Shown here in pieces: positions 36,749-45,601 of a stretch of DNA of 64,000 nt. The stretch is from positions 186,001 to 250,000 of the forward strand of contig CAZMRF010000001.1 of NCBI GenBank assembly GCA_964568735.1, in the 5' to 3' direction. Position numbers and translations under genes: made by a program. Each line of letters opens with the position of its first letter. Within the stretch, counting starts at the first letter, position 1. A model generated the notes under the pieces. That model was given only the letters and a program-made list of their open reading frames with translations, was not told the origin of the DNA and did not search any database. Source of the DNA: CAZMRF01 sp964568735. Its GTDB lineage: Bacteria; Acidobacteriota; Polarisedimenticolia; JACPZX01.

Positions 36749-37517
36749 CGTCGTCCTCTGGAGGCCCGCCAGCCCCGGCAATGTCGGTGCCGTCGCGCGG
36801 GCGATGAAGAACATGGGCTTCACGCGCCTCGCTCTCGCCGAGCCGAGGCCCGTCGACGACCCCGACTGGTTCGAGGGCGAAGCGCGCAGGATGGCATGGG
36901 ACGCCGCGGACGTCCTGGCCTCCCGCACCCTTCACCCTTCGATCGAGAGCGCCGTGGCGGGATCCGCCCTCGTGGCGGGGACCACCTCGAAGCCCCCTGC
37001 GGGCTTCGAGGTCCTCGCCCCGCGCGCTCTGGCGCTCCGCCTCCTGGAGGCAGCCACCTCCGGGCCCGTCGCCCTACTCTTCGGGCAGGAGAGCATCGGC
37101 CTCACCCGAGAGGCCCTCTCGCGGTGCCAGCTCCTCGGGAGCATTCCCGCATCGGACCTCTACGGATCCCTCAACCTCGCGCAGGCCGCCCTTCTCTTCC
37201 TCTACGAGATCCGGGAGGCCGCCGTCGCGCACGAGCCGGAGGCCCCGGACTCTCCCGCACCGGCAGCGTCGGAGGAAGAGCTCCCTCCCAGCCGCGAGGA
37301 GGTGGAGGCCTTCTACGGCCGGCTGATCGAGGCCCTGGACTCCATCGGCTTCTTCGAGGGGTCGGGACGGGCCCACATGGTGCGGGAGCTCAAGCGGATA
37401 TTCAACCGGAGCCTCACCACACGGCGCGAGCTGGCAATCCTCGAAGGGATCCCCCACCGGATCCGCCTAGAGCTGATGCGTGGCAGGGAGCCGCGCGAGC
37501 GCCCGACGAGTGGCTGA
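36717..37517 (+). CDS. trmJ: TrmJ-like SpoU-family RNA 2'-O-methyltransferase
   Basis: A 266-residue SPOUT methyltransferase: N-terminal motif 1 VVLWRPASPGNVGAVARAMKNMGF, central LLFGQESIGLTREAL and motif 3 IPASDLYGSLNLAQAALLFLYEI, which build the deep trefoil knot that binds SAM. The C-terminal extension (about 190-255, helical) resembles that of TrmJ, which methylates position 32 of tRNAs; a close SpoU relative is not excluded. GTG start at 36717, 32 bases inside the divergent priA gene, so each promoter must lie within the other gene. Confidence 0.85.
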   Translation: MADPGLLSRFTVVLWRPASPGNVGAVARAMKNMGFTRLALAEPRPVDDPDWFEGEARRMAWDAADVLASRTLHPSIESAVAGSALVAGTTSKPPAGFEVLAPRALALRLLEAATSGPVALLFGQESIGLTREALSRCQLLGSIPASDLYGSLNLAQAALLFLYEIREAAVAHEPEAPDSPAPAASEEELPPSREEVEAFYGRLIEALDSIGFFEGSGRAHMVRELKRIFNRSLTTRRELAILEGIPHRIRLELMRGREPRERPTSG

Positions 37518-37574
37518 AGTGGAGACGTGGACTGAGTCTCCGCCAGCACGACTGGGAACCTACTACGTGGCGGC

Positions 37575-37690
37575 GGCGCGGGACGGAGGGTCGCCCGGAG
37601 CGTACGTCTGGAGCCGGTCGAGATGGTGCCCTTGGTATCGATGTCACCACGGCGGAAGTAGGAGCGCAGGGCGACCCTCCGTTCCGCGCA
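37575..37690. repeat. REP/BIME-like palindromic repeat, copy 2
   Basis: An element of about 116 bases with terminal arms 37575-37596 and 37669-37689 that are inverted complements over 20 bases except for one G-T pair (CGCGGGACGGAGGGTCGCCC against the right arm). Internal shared boxes are CGGAGCGTACGTCTGGAG beside the left arm and CGGAAGTAGGAGCGCAGG beside the right arm; GTAG at the hairpin foot is typical of REP elements. It fills most of the gap between trmJ and the uracil-DNA glycosylase gene. Confidence 0.8.
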
Positions 37691-37726
37691 GGGCAGCGAT
37701 CGTCTCCAGCGGCTCCCGCGAGCGAC

Positions 37727-38542
37727 TCACGGCGCGAGGCGCGCCATGACGAGCTTCATGTCTTCCCAGACCTCGCGCTTCTTGGCCGGGTTTCTCAGGA
37801 GATAGGCGGGATGGTAGGTGGCCATCACCGGGATGCCTTCGTACTCACGAAACTCCCCTCTCAGCTTCGTGATGCCAATCGTGGTGCCGAGGAGCGCCTG
37901 CGCGGCCACCGCGCCGAGACAGACGATGACCCCCGGCGAGATGATCGAGATCTGCCGCTTGAGGAAGCCCATGCAGGCTTCGATCTCCTCGGGCAGGGGC
38001 GTTCGGTTGTCAGGGGGGCGGCATTTCACGACGTTGGCGATGTAGACCTGCCCCCGCGTGAGCTTCATCGCGGAGATGATGTCGGTCAGGAGCTGGCCCG
38101 CCCGCCCGACGAAGGGCAGGCCCTGGATGTCCTCGTCGCGTCCGGGTCCCTCGCCGACGAACATGAGCCGCGCCCCGGGATCCCCCGAGCCGAAGACGAT
38201 CGTCTTCCTCGCCTCGCAGAGCGCGCACCTGCGGCAATCGCCAATCTCCTCGGCACGCAGCGTCTCGAGCGCGGCGGCCGCACCGCCGGGCGCTTCCCGC
38301 CGTGAAGGCTCCGGCCCCCGCTGCGCCCCGCTCGGCAGCGGGGCCTGCATCTCGAGAGATCCGGGGCGGCTCCAGGAGGTCACGGGCGCACTCTCCTCCA
38401 TCCGGTGCGCTGATCGGCTCTCTGAGGCAACGGGTGAGTGCAGCCGGAGACCCGTGAGGCCGATCTCCCGGAGGAACTCGAGGTGCTGCGCGAGGAGGAG
38501 GCGGGCCGGGAAGCCGCCGGCGGGATCGTCGGGCGGGCTCAC
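37727..38542 (-). CDS. Family 4 uracil-DNA glycosylase (iron-sulfur)
   Basis: A 271-residue protein; after a low-complexity N-terminal 90 residues comes the UDG4 core: CRRCALC cluster ligands, active-site VGEGPGRDEDIQGLPFVGRAG, ANVVKCRPPDNR, IVCLGAVAAQALLG and the HPAYLLRNP motif. Four Cys for a 4Fe-4S cluster are present. Removes uracil from DNA in base-excision repair. GTG start overlapping the coaBC stop by four bases, last gene of the yicC-gmk-rpoZ-coaBC cluster. The weakly conserved N-terminal part resembles that in other long bacterial UDG4 proteins. Confidence 0.9.
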   Translation of the reverse strand: MSPPDDPAGGFPARLLLAQHLEFLREIGLTGLRLHSPVASESRSAHRMEESAPVTSWSRPGSLEMQAPLPSGAQRGPEPSRREAPGGAAAALETLRAEEIGDCRRCALCEARKTIVFGSGDPGARLMFVGEGPGRDEDIQGLPFVGRAGQLLTDIISAMKLTRGQVYIANVVKCRPPDNRTPLPEEIEACMGFLKRQISIISPGVIVCLGAVAAQALLGTTIGITKLRGEFREYEGIPVMATYHPAYLLRNPAKKREVWEDMKLVMARLAP

Positions 38543-39717
38543 GCAGCCAGCTTCTCTTCGACGAGGTCGAGGAGCCGCTCGGCGATCTCGGACTTGGATG
38601 TCTGCTCCAGCCGGATCTCTCGCCCGCCACGGTCCAGGATGACGCAGTCCCCCTCGTCCTTGCCGAAGACCGCTCCACCGCCGACGTCGTTGGCCACGAC
38701 GAAGTCGAGCCCCTTCGCCAACATCTTTCCGCGTGCGTTGGGAATGAGATCTTCGGTCTCCGCTGCGAAGCCCACCAGGATCCGCTTCCCCCCGAGGGCG
38801 GCGATGTCCTTGAGGATGTCGCGCGTGGGGATCAGCTCCAGCCGGACCGGCCCGCCCGTCTTCTTGATCTTCCGGTCCACGGGTTCGGCGGGGGCGTAGT
38901 CGGCGACGGCGGCCGCCTTCACCACGATGCCGGCCTCGCCGACCCGTCGCATCACCGCCTCGTGCATCTGGGAAGCGCTCGTCACCCGCACGACCTCGGC
39001 TCCTTCGGGATCCGGGATCATGCTGGGCCCGCTCACGAGGATCACGCGCGCACCGCGGCGCACCGCGGCCTCGGCCACGGCGAAGCCCATTTTCCCGGAC
39101 GACGGGTTGCTGAGCATGCGGACGGCGTCAATCGGCTCCCAGGTCGGGCCGGCCGTGACGAGCACGGTGCGCCCCTCCAGGCTGCGCTTCCATCCGAGGA
39201 GATCGACGGTCCGCTCGACGATGGCCTGCGGATCGGCGAGGCGTCCGATCCCCCACTCGTCCTCGGCGAGAGCGCCCTCGTCGGGGCCGATGAAGTGGAC
39301 ACCTCTCTCTTTCAGGATGGCGGCGTTCTCCCGGACCGCCTGGTTCTCCCACATGCGCGGATTCATCGCGGGCGCGACGAGGATGGGGCACCGGACCGCC
39401 ATGGCGAAGGTCGACAGGAAGTCGTCGGCCAGGCCGCGTGCGAGCTTGGCGAGGAAGTGCGCGGTGGCGGGGGCGACGACCAGGGCCCCGCACTCGCGAG
39501 CCAGGGAGATGTGCCGGATCTCCGCCTCTCCCCCGTCGAAGAAGGTCTGGATCACCTGGCGGCCGGAGAGGGCCCTCAGGGTGGTGGGCGTGACGAATCG
39601 CCGGGCCGTGCGCGTGAGGGCGACTGTCACCGAGCACCCTCGCCGCCGCAGCCCGCGCACGACCTCGCAGGCCTTGTAGGCCGCGATGCCCCCGGTCACC
39701 CCGAGGACGACGGTCAA
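38539..39717 (-). CDS. coaBC: Bifunctional phosphopantothenoylcysteine synthetase/decarboxylase CoaBC
   Basis: A 392-residue two-domain coenzyme A enzyme. The CoaC flavodoxin-like half (about 1-185) has VTGGIAAYKA, the FMN-binding APATAHFLAKLARG and the substrate motif PAMNPRMWEN. The CoaB half (about 190-392) opens with VLVTAGPTWEPID and SNPSSGKMG and carries KAAAVADYAP and the Lys-rich KIKKTGG segment. It condenses phosphopantothenate with cysteine and decarboxylates the product. TTG start overlapping the rpoZ stop (TTGA). Confidence 0.95.
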   Translation of the reverse strand: MTVVLGVTGGIAAYKACEVVRGLRRRGCSVTVALTRTARRFVTPTTLRALSGRQVIQTFFDGGEAEIRHISLARECGALVVAPATAHFLAKLARGLADDFLSTFAMAVRCPILVAPAMNPRMWENQAVRENAAILKERGVHFIGPDEGALAEDEWGIGRLADPQAIVERTVDLLGWKRSLEGRTVLVTAGPTWEPIDAVRMLSNPSSGKMGFAVAEAAVRRGARVILVSGPSMIPDPEGAEVVRVTSASQMHEAVMRRVGEAGIVVKAAAVADYAPAEPVDRKIKKTGGPVRLELIPTRDILKDIAALGGKRILVGFAAETEDLIPNARGKMLAKGLDFVVANDVGGGAVFGKDEGDCVILDRGGREIRLEQTSKSEIAERLLDLVEEKLAA

Positions 39718-39968
39718 CTGCCGGCCTCCACGGCCTCCTCGACCGGCTCCGCGCCGACGACGGCCTCCTGGGCCGCGGAGATCTCCTCGTTCGTCATCTC
39801 GCGGACCACCCCGGCCAGGACCTCTTCCTGGGCCAGGATCGTGTGCTTCAGCGATTTACCGGTGACTCGCGGCTTCGCTCCCTTCTGGAGCTGGTCGCAC
39901 CGGAGGGAGGCGAGCGTGACGAATCTGAACTTGCTCTCGAGATCGTCGGGGTACTGGATCGTTCTCAA
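39714..39968 (-). CDS. rpoZ: RNA polymerase omega subunit
   Basis: An 84-residue protein with the omega fold signature (LESKFRFVTLASLRCDQLQKG, EEVLAGVVREMTNEEI) and an acidic tail. Omega assists beta-prime folding and RNA polymerase assembly. Position between gmk and coaBC is the classic arrangement and supports the call of this short, divergent family. TTG start overlapping the gmk stop (TTGA). Confidence 0.88.
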   Translation of the reverse strand: MRTIQYPDDLESKFRFVTLASLRCDQLQKGAKPRVTGKSLKHTILAQEEVLAGVVREMTNEEISAAQEAVVGAEPVEEAVEAGS

Positions 39969-40615
39969 TTTGCACTCCTTTGCCTGCGTGGGGTGTCCAC
40001 TGCGGCTTCGAAGCCGCGGACGATTTCACGAACGGAATCGGGCATGCGATCTCTCTGGAGGCGCCGGGCCCGCAGAATCGCCAGCATGTCGGCGAGGGCG
40101 CTCTCGAGAGTGTCATTGACGACGCAGTAGTCGTAGATATCGAGCGAGGCCACTTCCCTGCCGGCGCCCTCGAGGCGCGAGCGCATCTCGTCGGGGGCCC
40201 CCTCGCCGCGCGACGCCAGCCTCTCCCGGAGCACCTCGACTCCGGGCGGCAGGATGAAGATCAGGATGGCCCCGGGACGCAGCCGCCTCACGATCCTGGC
40301 ACCCTGGCTGTCGACGTCGAGGAGCACATCCTCGCCCCGCGCCAGGGCACCGTCGACCTCCACCAGGCTCGTGCCGTACCTGTTCCCGTGAATCTCCGCC
40401 CACTCGAGGAAGGCGCCGGAGGCAGCCATGGCGTCGAACTCGGCGCGGCCGGTGAAGTGGTAGTCGATCCCCGCGCGCTCGCCGGCCCGGGGCTGGCGAG
40501 TCGTGTGCGAGACGGAGAAGTGAAGGCCATGGGCCTCCGGGAGCAGCCGGCGGATCAGGGTGGTCTTCCCGGCCCCGGAGGGCGCCGATACGACGATGAT
40601 GTCGGCCTTCGACAA
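39965..40615 (-). CDS. gmk: Guanylate kinase
   Basis: A 216-residue P-loop kinase converting GMP to GDP: Walker A APSGAGKTTL at 11-20, SVSHTTRQPRAGE and GIDYHF (GMP-binding region), HGNRYGTS, and the Walker B-like DVLLDVDSQGAR. The frame is open for a further 114 codons upstream over yicC, but the TTG at 40615 is the correct start: GGAG lies six bases before it and the protein then begins at the family N-terminus. It starts just after yicC. Confidence 0.95.
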   Translation of the reverse strand: MSKADIIVVSAPSGAGKTTLIRRLLPEAHGLHFSVSHTTRQPRAGERAGIDYHFTGRAEFDAMAASGAFLEWAEIHGNRYGTSLVEVDGALARGEDVLLDVDSQGARIVRRLRPGAILIFILPPGVEVLRERLASRGEGAPDEMRSRLEGAGREVASLDIYDYCVVNDTLESALADMLAILRARRLQRDRMPDSVREIVRGFEAAVDTPRRQRSAN

Positions 40616-40623
40616 GGCTTCTC

Positions 40624-41505
40624 CTACTCGATGTTCTGCGCCTGCTCGCGGATCTTCTCGATCTCCGCCTTGATCGCGAGCGCGTGGCGGCTCACCTGCA
40701 TGTCCTCGGACTTGGAGTTGATGGTGTTCGCCTCCCGGTGCATCTCCTGGAGCAGGAAGTCCAGCTTCCTGCCCGCGGGCTCGCCATCCTCGTCCAGCAG
40801 CTTCCGTGCCTGCACCACGTGACTCTCCAATCTCACCAGCTCCTCGGTGATGTCGCTCCGGCTGGCCAGGAAGGCGACCTCCTGCGCCAGCCGGGCGGGA
40901 TCCACCTCGAGGCCGCGCCCGATCTCGGCGAGCCTGCTCTTCAGCCGCTCCGCCCACCGGCTCGCCGAGCCGGCTGCGCGCCGCTGGAGCACCGCACGAT
41001 GCCTCTCGAGGCTCCGCAGCCGCCGCCCCAGGTCCCCCGCGAGGTGTCGGCCCTCACGGGCCCTCGTTTTTTCGAACTGGCTCACCGCGTCGTCGAAGGC
41101 GGCCTCGACCGCCTTGCGACCTCCCGCGGGCAGCTCCGCACCGGCGCTGCGCAGTGTGACGGCGCCCGGCAGCGCGAGCACGGACTCCAGCGTCACGCTC
41201 CCCGTGAGCCGGTGCTTCCGGGCCACTTCGCCGGCCGCCACCAGGTAGCCGCGGATCAGCGCGTGGTTCACCTCGACCGGAGCCGACATGTCGAGGCCGG
41301 AGACCGTGACGCTCGCCTCCGCCCTGCCGCGCCGCACAGCCGCTCCCAGCCTTCGGCGCAACCCCTCCTCGAGAGAGGCCAGCGGCGAGGGGACTTTCAC
41401 TCTCACCTCGGCGTGGCGGTTGTTGACCGATCGGATCTCGACGCCTACCCGAAGCGAGCGCCAGCTTCGCTCGGCGCGGCCGAATCCCGTCATGCTGCGA
41501 ATCAT
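40624..41505 (-). CDS. yicC: YicC/YloC-family endoribonuclease
   Basis: A 293-residue protein with the family opening RSMTGFGRAE and VEIRSVNNRHAEV and the C-terminal DUF1732 domain (EEVRLESH-like ELVRLESHV, GRKLDFLLQEMHREANTINSK). YicC proteins are RNA endonucleases affecting small RNA and mRNA turnover. First gene of the yicC-gmk-rpoZ-coaBC cluster; its stop lies 8 bases before the gmk TTG, so the gmk ribosome site overlaps its end. Confidence 0.93.
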   Translation of the reverse strand: MIRSMTGFGRAERSWRSLRVGVEIRSVNNRHAEVRVKVPSPLASLEEGLRRRLGAAVRRGRAEASVTVSGLDMSAPVEVNHALIRGYLVAAGEVARKHRLTGSVTLESVLALPGAVTLRSAGAELPAGGRKAVEAAFDDAVSQFEKTRAREGRHLAGDLGRRLRSLERHRAVLQRRAAGSASRWAERLKSRLAEIGRGLEVDPARLAQEVAFLASRSDITEELVRLESHVVQARKLLDEDGEPAGRKLDFLLQEMHREANTINSKSEDMQVSRHALAIKAEIEKIREQAQNIE

Positions 41506-41645
41506 GGGCGCGGGTCGGGGTCCGGGCGACCAAGCCCGGAGGAGAGGTGCAAGGCCTCATGATGGCCGATCCGGGCCTGTTTTTCAACGACCCGGGCAGG
41601 ATGGGGCTTCCGGGCCCGTGCCTCGCCGCTCATGCGCCGGGGCAC

Positions 41646-42785
41646 CTAGCGGGCGCGGCCGGTGAGAGCCGCGTGCTGGGCGGGCGTCATCCTGGCATCC
41701 GCGGCGAGGGACATGTTCTCGCGGACATGGCCGACGGACTTCATCCCCACGAGCGCCGTGGCCAGCCCCGGCGCCGAACGGACCCACTGGATGGCCTTCT
41801 GGGCCTGCGTCGTGCCTCCGGGAATCCTCTCGGCCATCTCCGGGAGGATCTTCGCGGGAAGATGGCCCTGCAGGATCGAGGCGCTCGCCATGACGATGAG
41901 ACCGGCGGCCGCGGCCGCTTCGAGCGGGGTCCGCCATGACGCGGCCTCACCACCGCGGGCCGAGGGCTGCGTGGGAGCGAGCAGGGCCTCGGGCATGGCA
42001 AGGCTCAGGGGAAGCTGGATGGCTCCGAAGTGGTGCTCCGGCACTCCCACATCTTCCGCCGCGGCCCGGGCGGCGTCGAGGATATCGATGAGAGCCATGT
42101 GATCGGCGCTCCCCGGCGCCCGGCGGTAGCCGTCCCACGTGGCCGTTCCGTAGCAGGTCAGGGCTCCCACAGCGACCTTCTCCTCGAGGACCCTGAAGGC
42201 GGCGCGCAGGCGCGCCGTGAAGGTCTCCCGATCGACGGCGCCGAGCTGGGTCTCGGGGTTGTGGATGTAGTAGATGTCGATGTGGTCGAGGCCGAGGTTT
42301 CTCAGGCTCGTCTCGAACTGGTGATCGATGTAGGCGGGCGCCATGCAGTGGCAGTCCGCGGCGATCTCCTCGGGCTCGATGATCCCCGGCCGGATGAAAG
42401 TGTCCACGACCCATGCGCCTGGATCGGCCGGGTATCCTCCATCGAAGGAGAGGAAGCCGCCCTTCGTGGCGACGACGATCTCGTCGCGCTTCGCCTGGCC
42501 GCCCTCCACGAGAGCGGCCAGAGCCCGTCCGATGCTCCTCTCGCTCCTCTGGAAGCGGTAGTTGATGGCACCGTCCAGCACGTTGCAGCCGGCGCCCACG
42601 GCCTCCCGTATCGCGCCCTCGTAGGCGGCATCGTGCTCGGCCGTGGGTTCCCCGAGGTAGGTTCCCAGCCCGATCGAGGAGAGCCACAGTCCGCGCACCT
42701 GCCGGAAATGGTCGGGCGCGATCGGTCCGGCGAAGCGCCGGCTGTAGCGAGCGGTTCCTTCGGCTGTGGCGCCTCCGGTGAGCAT
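41646..42785 (-). CDS. Aldo/keto reductase family oxidoreductase
   Basis: A 379-residue TIM-barrel reductase. Features are GLGTYLGEP near the start, the tetrad-bearing segments (Asp in NVLDGAINY with its Tyr, Lys in VATKGGF, His in YYIHNPE) and the NADPH-binding C-terminal SVGHVRENM. It is longer than the usual 280-350 residues, with an extra stretch after the Lys strand (about 108-150). The substrate is unknown; it stands alone with a divergent DUF2231 gene 173 bases away. Flanking gaps (41506-41645 and 42786-42958) show no clear signals. Confidence 0.85.
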   Translation of the reverse strand: MLTGGATAEGTARYSRRFAGPIAPDHFRQVRGLWLSSIGLGTYLGEPTAEHDAAYEGAIREAVGAGCNVLDGAINYRFQRSERSIGRALAALVEGGQAKRDEIVVATKGGFLSFDGGYPADPGAWVVDTFIRPGIIEPEEIAADCHCMAPAYIDHQFETSLRNLGLDHIDIYYIHNPETQLGAVDRETFTARLRAAFRVLEEKVAVGALTCYGTATWDGYRRAPGSADHMALIDILDAARAAAEDVGVPEHHFGAIQLPLSLAMPEALLAPTQPSARGGEAASWRTPLEAAAAAGLIVMASASILQGHLPAKILPEMAERIPGGTTQAQKAIQWVRSAPGLATALVGMKSVGHVRENMSLAADARMTPAQHAALTGRAR

Positions 42786-42958
42786 GGGAAGCCAGCATAA
42801 CCGCCCGCGCCCCGCGCGTCGAACCCGGGCACGTCGGCGGGCTCACCGGACCACCTCCATCGGGCCGAGCGGACGGTCGGGGCACCGCGCGCGGGCACGA
42901 CTCGGAAGCAGGCGCTCTCCTACAGCCCACGATGCCCCTTCGTGTAGAATCAGCCCCC

Positions 42959-43414
42959 ATGAGTCTCGATCTGCCTCTCCACCCGATCCTCGTGCACTTC
43001 CCGATCGCGCTGCTCGTCACGGGATTCCTGATCGACCTGGCCGGAGCGATCCTGAAGCGCCCGTGGCTGACGCATGCGGGCATGCTTCTCCTGGTCATCG
43101 GCTCGCTCGGGACGATCGCCGCCACGCGCAGCGGGGATGCCGCTGAGGACGAGATCCTCGAGACCCCGGCCATCCACGAGACCCTCGAGGAGCACGAGGA
43201 GGGCGGGAAGAGGACGATGTGGCTCTTCCTCGTCCTCACGGCCGTGAGGGGCGCGCTGACCTGGTGGGGGCGGTTTACCCCCGTGATGAAGTGGGTTTTC
43301 CTCGTGCTCTGGGCGGCCGGCCTCGCGCTGCTCTTCGAGACGGCCTATCACGGCGGTGAGCTCGTCTACCACCACGGCGCCGGCATCAGCGCCGCACCGC
43401 GCCCCTCAGACTGA
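42959..43414 (+). CDS. DUF2231-type four-helix membrane protein
   Basis: A 151-residue integral membrane protein opening with LPLHPILVHFPIALLVTGF, the signature of DUF2231, whose conserved His residues suggest heme or metal contact. Hydrophobic spans near 13-33, 42-60, 87-105 and 112-130; the loop between the second and third is acidic (EDEILETPAIHETLEEHEE). ATG 42959 is preferred to an in-frame ATG nine codons earlier because it matches the family start. Function unknown. Confidence 0.75.
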   Translation: MSLDLPLHPILVHFPIALLVTGFLIDLAGAILKRPWLTHAGMLLLVIGSLGTIAATRSGDAAEDEILETPAIHETLEEHEEGGKRTMWLFLVLTAVRGALTWWGRFTPVMKWVFLVLWAAGLALLFETAYHGGELVYHHGAGISAAPRPSD

Positions 43415-43689
43415 CCCCGCGCGTCAGCACGACCCTTGACATCGACGACCCGGTCCTCAAGAAGGTCAAGAAGCTCCAGAAGCGGGAAGGCAAGTCGCGC
43501 GGCCGCCTCGTCTCGGATCTGCTCGCCCTCGCGCTGGGCAAGCAGCGTGGACGACCCGGGGCTGACGTCTGCTTCACCTGAAATGCCCGGGCCATGGGCG
43601 CCCGGGTCGACCTCGACGACAGGGAAGCTCTCTACGCCGTGATGGAGGAGCCGCCGGCCGATGCGCCGCCTCGAGGACGCCGCCGGTGA
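43411..43689 (+). pseudogene. VapB-type antitoxin, interrupted by an in-frame TGA
   Basis: The frame reads RVSTTLDIDDPVLKKVKKLQ with SRGRLVSDLLALALG, the ribbon-helix-helix part of a VapB-like antitoxin. A TGA at 43579-43581 stops it after VCFT, yet the same frame continues with NARAMGARVDLDDREALYAVMEE, the conserved toxin-binding tail of this family. Related antitoxins have Trp at this point (FxW then R-x-MGARVDL), so TGG to TGA is the simple explanation. No ATG/GTG/TTG start is visible; a CTG overlaps the upstream stop. Ends in a GTGA overlap with the toxin gene. Confidence 0.7.
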
Positions 43690-43888
43690 GCTTCGCCATC
43701 GACGTGAACGTGCTTCTGTACGCATCCGACTCGGCGAGCCCGTCGCACGCCCCGGCCCTGAAACTCCTGGATGGATGCGCGGCACGTGGGGAGCTGTTCT
43801 ACCTCGGCTGGCCGACCATCATGAACTACATCAGGACCGCGACTTCCTCAAGTTCGATTTCCTCGACGTGCGCGACCCCTTCGCCTGA
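43686..43888 (+). pseudogene. VapC-type PIN toxin remnant with internal deletion
   Basis: The GTG at 43686 starts a PIN-domain N-terminus (FAIDVNVLLYASDSASPSH, with the first catalytic Asp, then GWPTIMNYIRTAT). At about 43840 the frame breaks; another frame continues with DRDFLKFDFLDVRDPFA and stops at 43888, the typical PIN C-terminus. The middle two catalytic acids, some 60-70 residues, are missing. With the interrupted antitoxin this is a dead VapBC module. Confidence 0.7.
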
Positions 43889-44270
43889 GCCCAGAGAGCC
43901 TGATAGCAAGACGAGAATGTCGGCTGATGCGTCGTTGTCCCTCTGCTGTCTCGCGATGCAGCTTTCTCGGAGTCCCGCAGGCCTCGTGGAACGTCCCGGG
44001 TCCACTCCACACGACCCATCCCGCGGCTCCCGGCCCCCAGTATCCGACGGGCCTCACGGAATCCCCGTCATCGAACCGCACGCTCACGCGGCTGGGATCG
44101 AAAGAGAAGGAACCCCCCGCGGGCGTGATGTTGACCCAGACCTTCAGAGGCGGTCCCGGATCACGGACGTGGCCCGGTATGGGGAAGATGGGAAGCAGGA
44201 GAACGACCTGCGTCCACGTCCACCAAACGTTCTGGACCTGGATGTCAATGTGGGCCTCATTCAGATTCAC
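43848..44270 (-). CDS. Hypothetical protein, possibly truncated
   Basis: A 140-residue frame beginning at GTG 44270 with GGGAG about 11 bases upstream and an in-frame stop shortly before. The first 110 residues look protein-like and Trp-rich (QNVWWTWTQVVLLLPIFPIPG, GYWGPGAAGWVVWSGPG) with a beta pattern. The last 30 residues, over the vapC remnant, are Arg-rich and look non-native, so the original C-terminus may have been lost. No family recognised; could be spurious. Confidence 0.35.
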   Translation of the reverse strand: MNLNEAHIDIQVQNVWWTWTQVVLLLPIFPIPGHVRDPGPPLKVWVNITPAGGSFSFDPSRVSVRFDDGDSVRPVGYWGPGAAGWVVWSGPGTFHEACGTPRKLHRETAEGQRRISRHSRLAIRLSGLRRRGRARRGNRT

Positions 44271-44374
44271 GCTGGCCAGCTCTCCCGCATGCGATTTCGG
44301 GGGAGCCGCCGGGGATCACGCGGGATCGAGCGGAAATTGTGATCTGCGGTCCGACCCGGTAGAGTCCTGTCCAC

Positions 44375-45601
44375 ATGACGCACATGAAGATCACTTCCCA
44401 CTCCGGGCCCGCACCGGATGGCATGCAGCCACGCGCGGCTGCGGGAAGACTTCGCAGGAGCGCTATCCGGTTGCTCCTCCTGGCCACTTCGAGCGCCATC
44501 GCCCTCGGGTTCGGCGAGACGGTGATGCGCCTGGCCGGGCATCACCTGCTTGGGGAGGGTGAGGAAGTCAGCATTGGGAGCGTGTTTAACAGGCAGGATT
44601 CCCCGCTGGGCATCAGTTTCATCCCCGACGCCAGGGGAATGCACTTGTCCGGGGGCAACTTCGCCGTGAGCGTCCGGATCAACTCCGCCGGGTTCCGCGA
44701 CATGGAGCACCGCGAGGAGGCGATCCCGGGCAGGAAGAGGATCCTCATCCTGGGCGACTCGTTCATGTACGGGCAAGGGGTCCGTGATACTGAGATCCTG
44801 GCGCGACGCTTGGAGGGGCGGATACCCGGTATCGAGGTCATCAACACGGGCGTGCCCGGGTACGACCTCGGGCAGGAGTACCTTTACTACAAGAATCGCG
44901 GCTACCGGTGGCACCCGGACCTCGTCCTGGTGGCCTTTTTCGTCAATGATCTCCTCGTTTTCCACGAGCTGGATGCCACCTACGGCCCCGATGGCCTTCC
45001 CGTCTCCTACTCCAGGCGATCCGATCTCGTGGAGCGCGACCGGAAGAGGGAGGCTTCCTCAAGCGGTCCAGGGCCGGCGGTGCGCGAATGGCTCTTGTCC
45101 CACTCGCTCCTCTACACTTTCGTGAGGTCCCGCCTCATGGAGGTCCGCACCCGGCTCGAAGGCGCTCCTCCCGTCGAGGCCGGCCCGCCGAAGATCCCGT
45201 ACCTGCCGTACTTCCTGGCCGAGCCCGACGAGATCACATCTCGGGCCTGGGAGCGAGCCTACCTGATTCTCGATGACCTCACCTCTCGCGTTTCCGCCAC
45301 GGGATCCAGGCTCGCCGTGATTCTGGTCCCGGCGGCATGGCAACTCTCGGAGTCGAGGTGGCGATCATGGTCGGGGCGGGCGAACCTGCCCGAGAAGTCC
45401 CTGTCAAGGTGGGAGCCCCAGGAGAGAGTCGGCGCCTGGTGTCGGCGGACGCCAACGCCATGCCTCGATCTCCGGGAGGCGTTCCTTCCGAAAGACACCA
45501 GCCGGCTCTACTTTCTCCACGACGGTCACTGGACGGCGGAGGGGCATGACCTCGCAGCCCGCGCCCTCGCCGACTTTCTCGAGGCGCAGGCACTCCCCTG
45601 A
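44375..45601 (+). CDS. SGNH-hydrolase-like protein with N-terminal membrane anchor
   Basis: A 408-residue protein with one TM (about 31-48) and an SGNH/AlgX-like periplasmic domain: GDSFMYGQGV (Ser129), the glycine block NTGVPGYDLGQE, FFVNDLLVF in place of the usual GxND block, and catalytic pair DGHWTAEGH (Asp383, His385). The C-terminal motif resembles polysaccharide O-acetyl-handling proteins (AlgX/AlgJ). A role in adding or removing acyl groups on envelope glycans is inferred. Same class as the gene at 5428-6642, but not a close duplicate. ATG start; weak ribosome site. Confidence 0.78.
   Translation: MTHMKITSHSGPAPDGMQPRAAAGRLRRSAIRLLLLATSSAIALGFGETVMRLAGHHLLGEGEEVSIGSVFNRQDSPLGISFIPDARGMHLSGGNFAVSVRINSAGFRDMEHREEAIPGRKRILILGDSFMYGQGVRDTEILARRLEGRIPGIEVINTGVPGYDLGQEYLYYKNRGYRWHPDLVLVAFFVNDLLVFHELDATYGPDGLPVSYSRRSDLVERDRKREASSSGPGPAVREWLLSHSLLYTFVRSRLMEVRTRLEGAPPVEAGPPKIPYLPYFLAEPDEITSRAWERAYLILDDLTSRVSATGSRLAVILVPAAWQLSESRWRSWSGRANLPEKSLSRWEPQERVGAWCRRTPTPCLDLREAFLPKDTSRLYFLHDGHWTAEGHDLAARALADFLEAQALP

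Noticed and set aside
37575..37690. Palindromic repeat as an insertion sequence or MITE with target duplication
   Set aside because: No transposase and no clear flanking duplication in either full copy; REP/BIME-like is a better fit.
43579..43581. In-frame TGA in the VapB remnant as a possible selenocysteine codon
   Set aside because: The family has Trp at this point and no Cys homologue, no SECIS-like stem was noted, and the partner toxin is broken; a nonsense mutation is simpler.
43686..44562. Plus-strand open frames extending past the vapC remnant
   Set aside because: They continue in composition-biased sequence with no family similarity beyond the PIN fragment.
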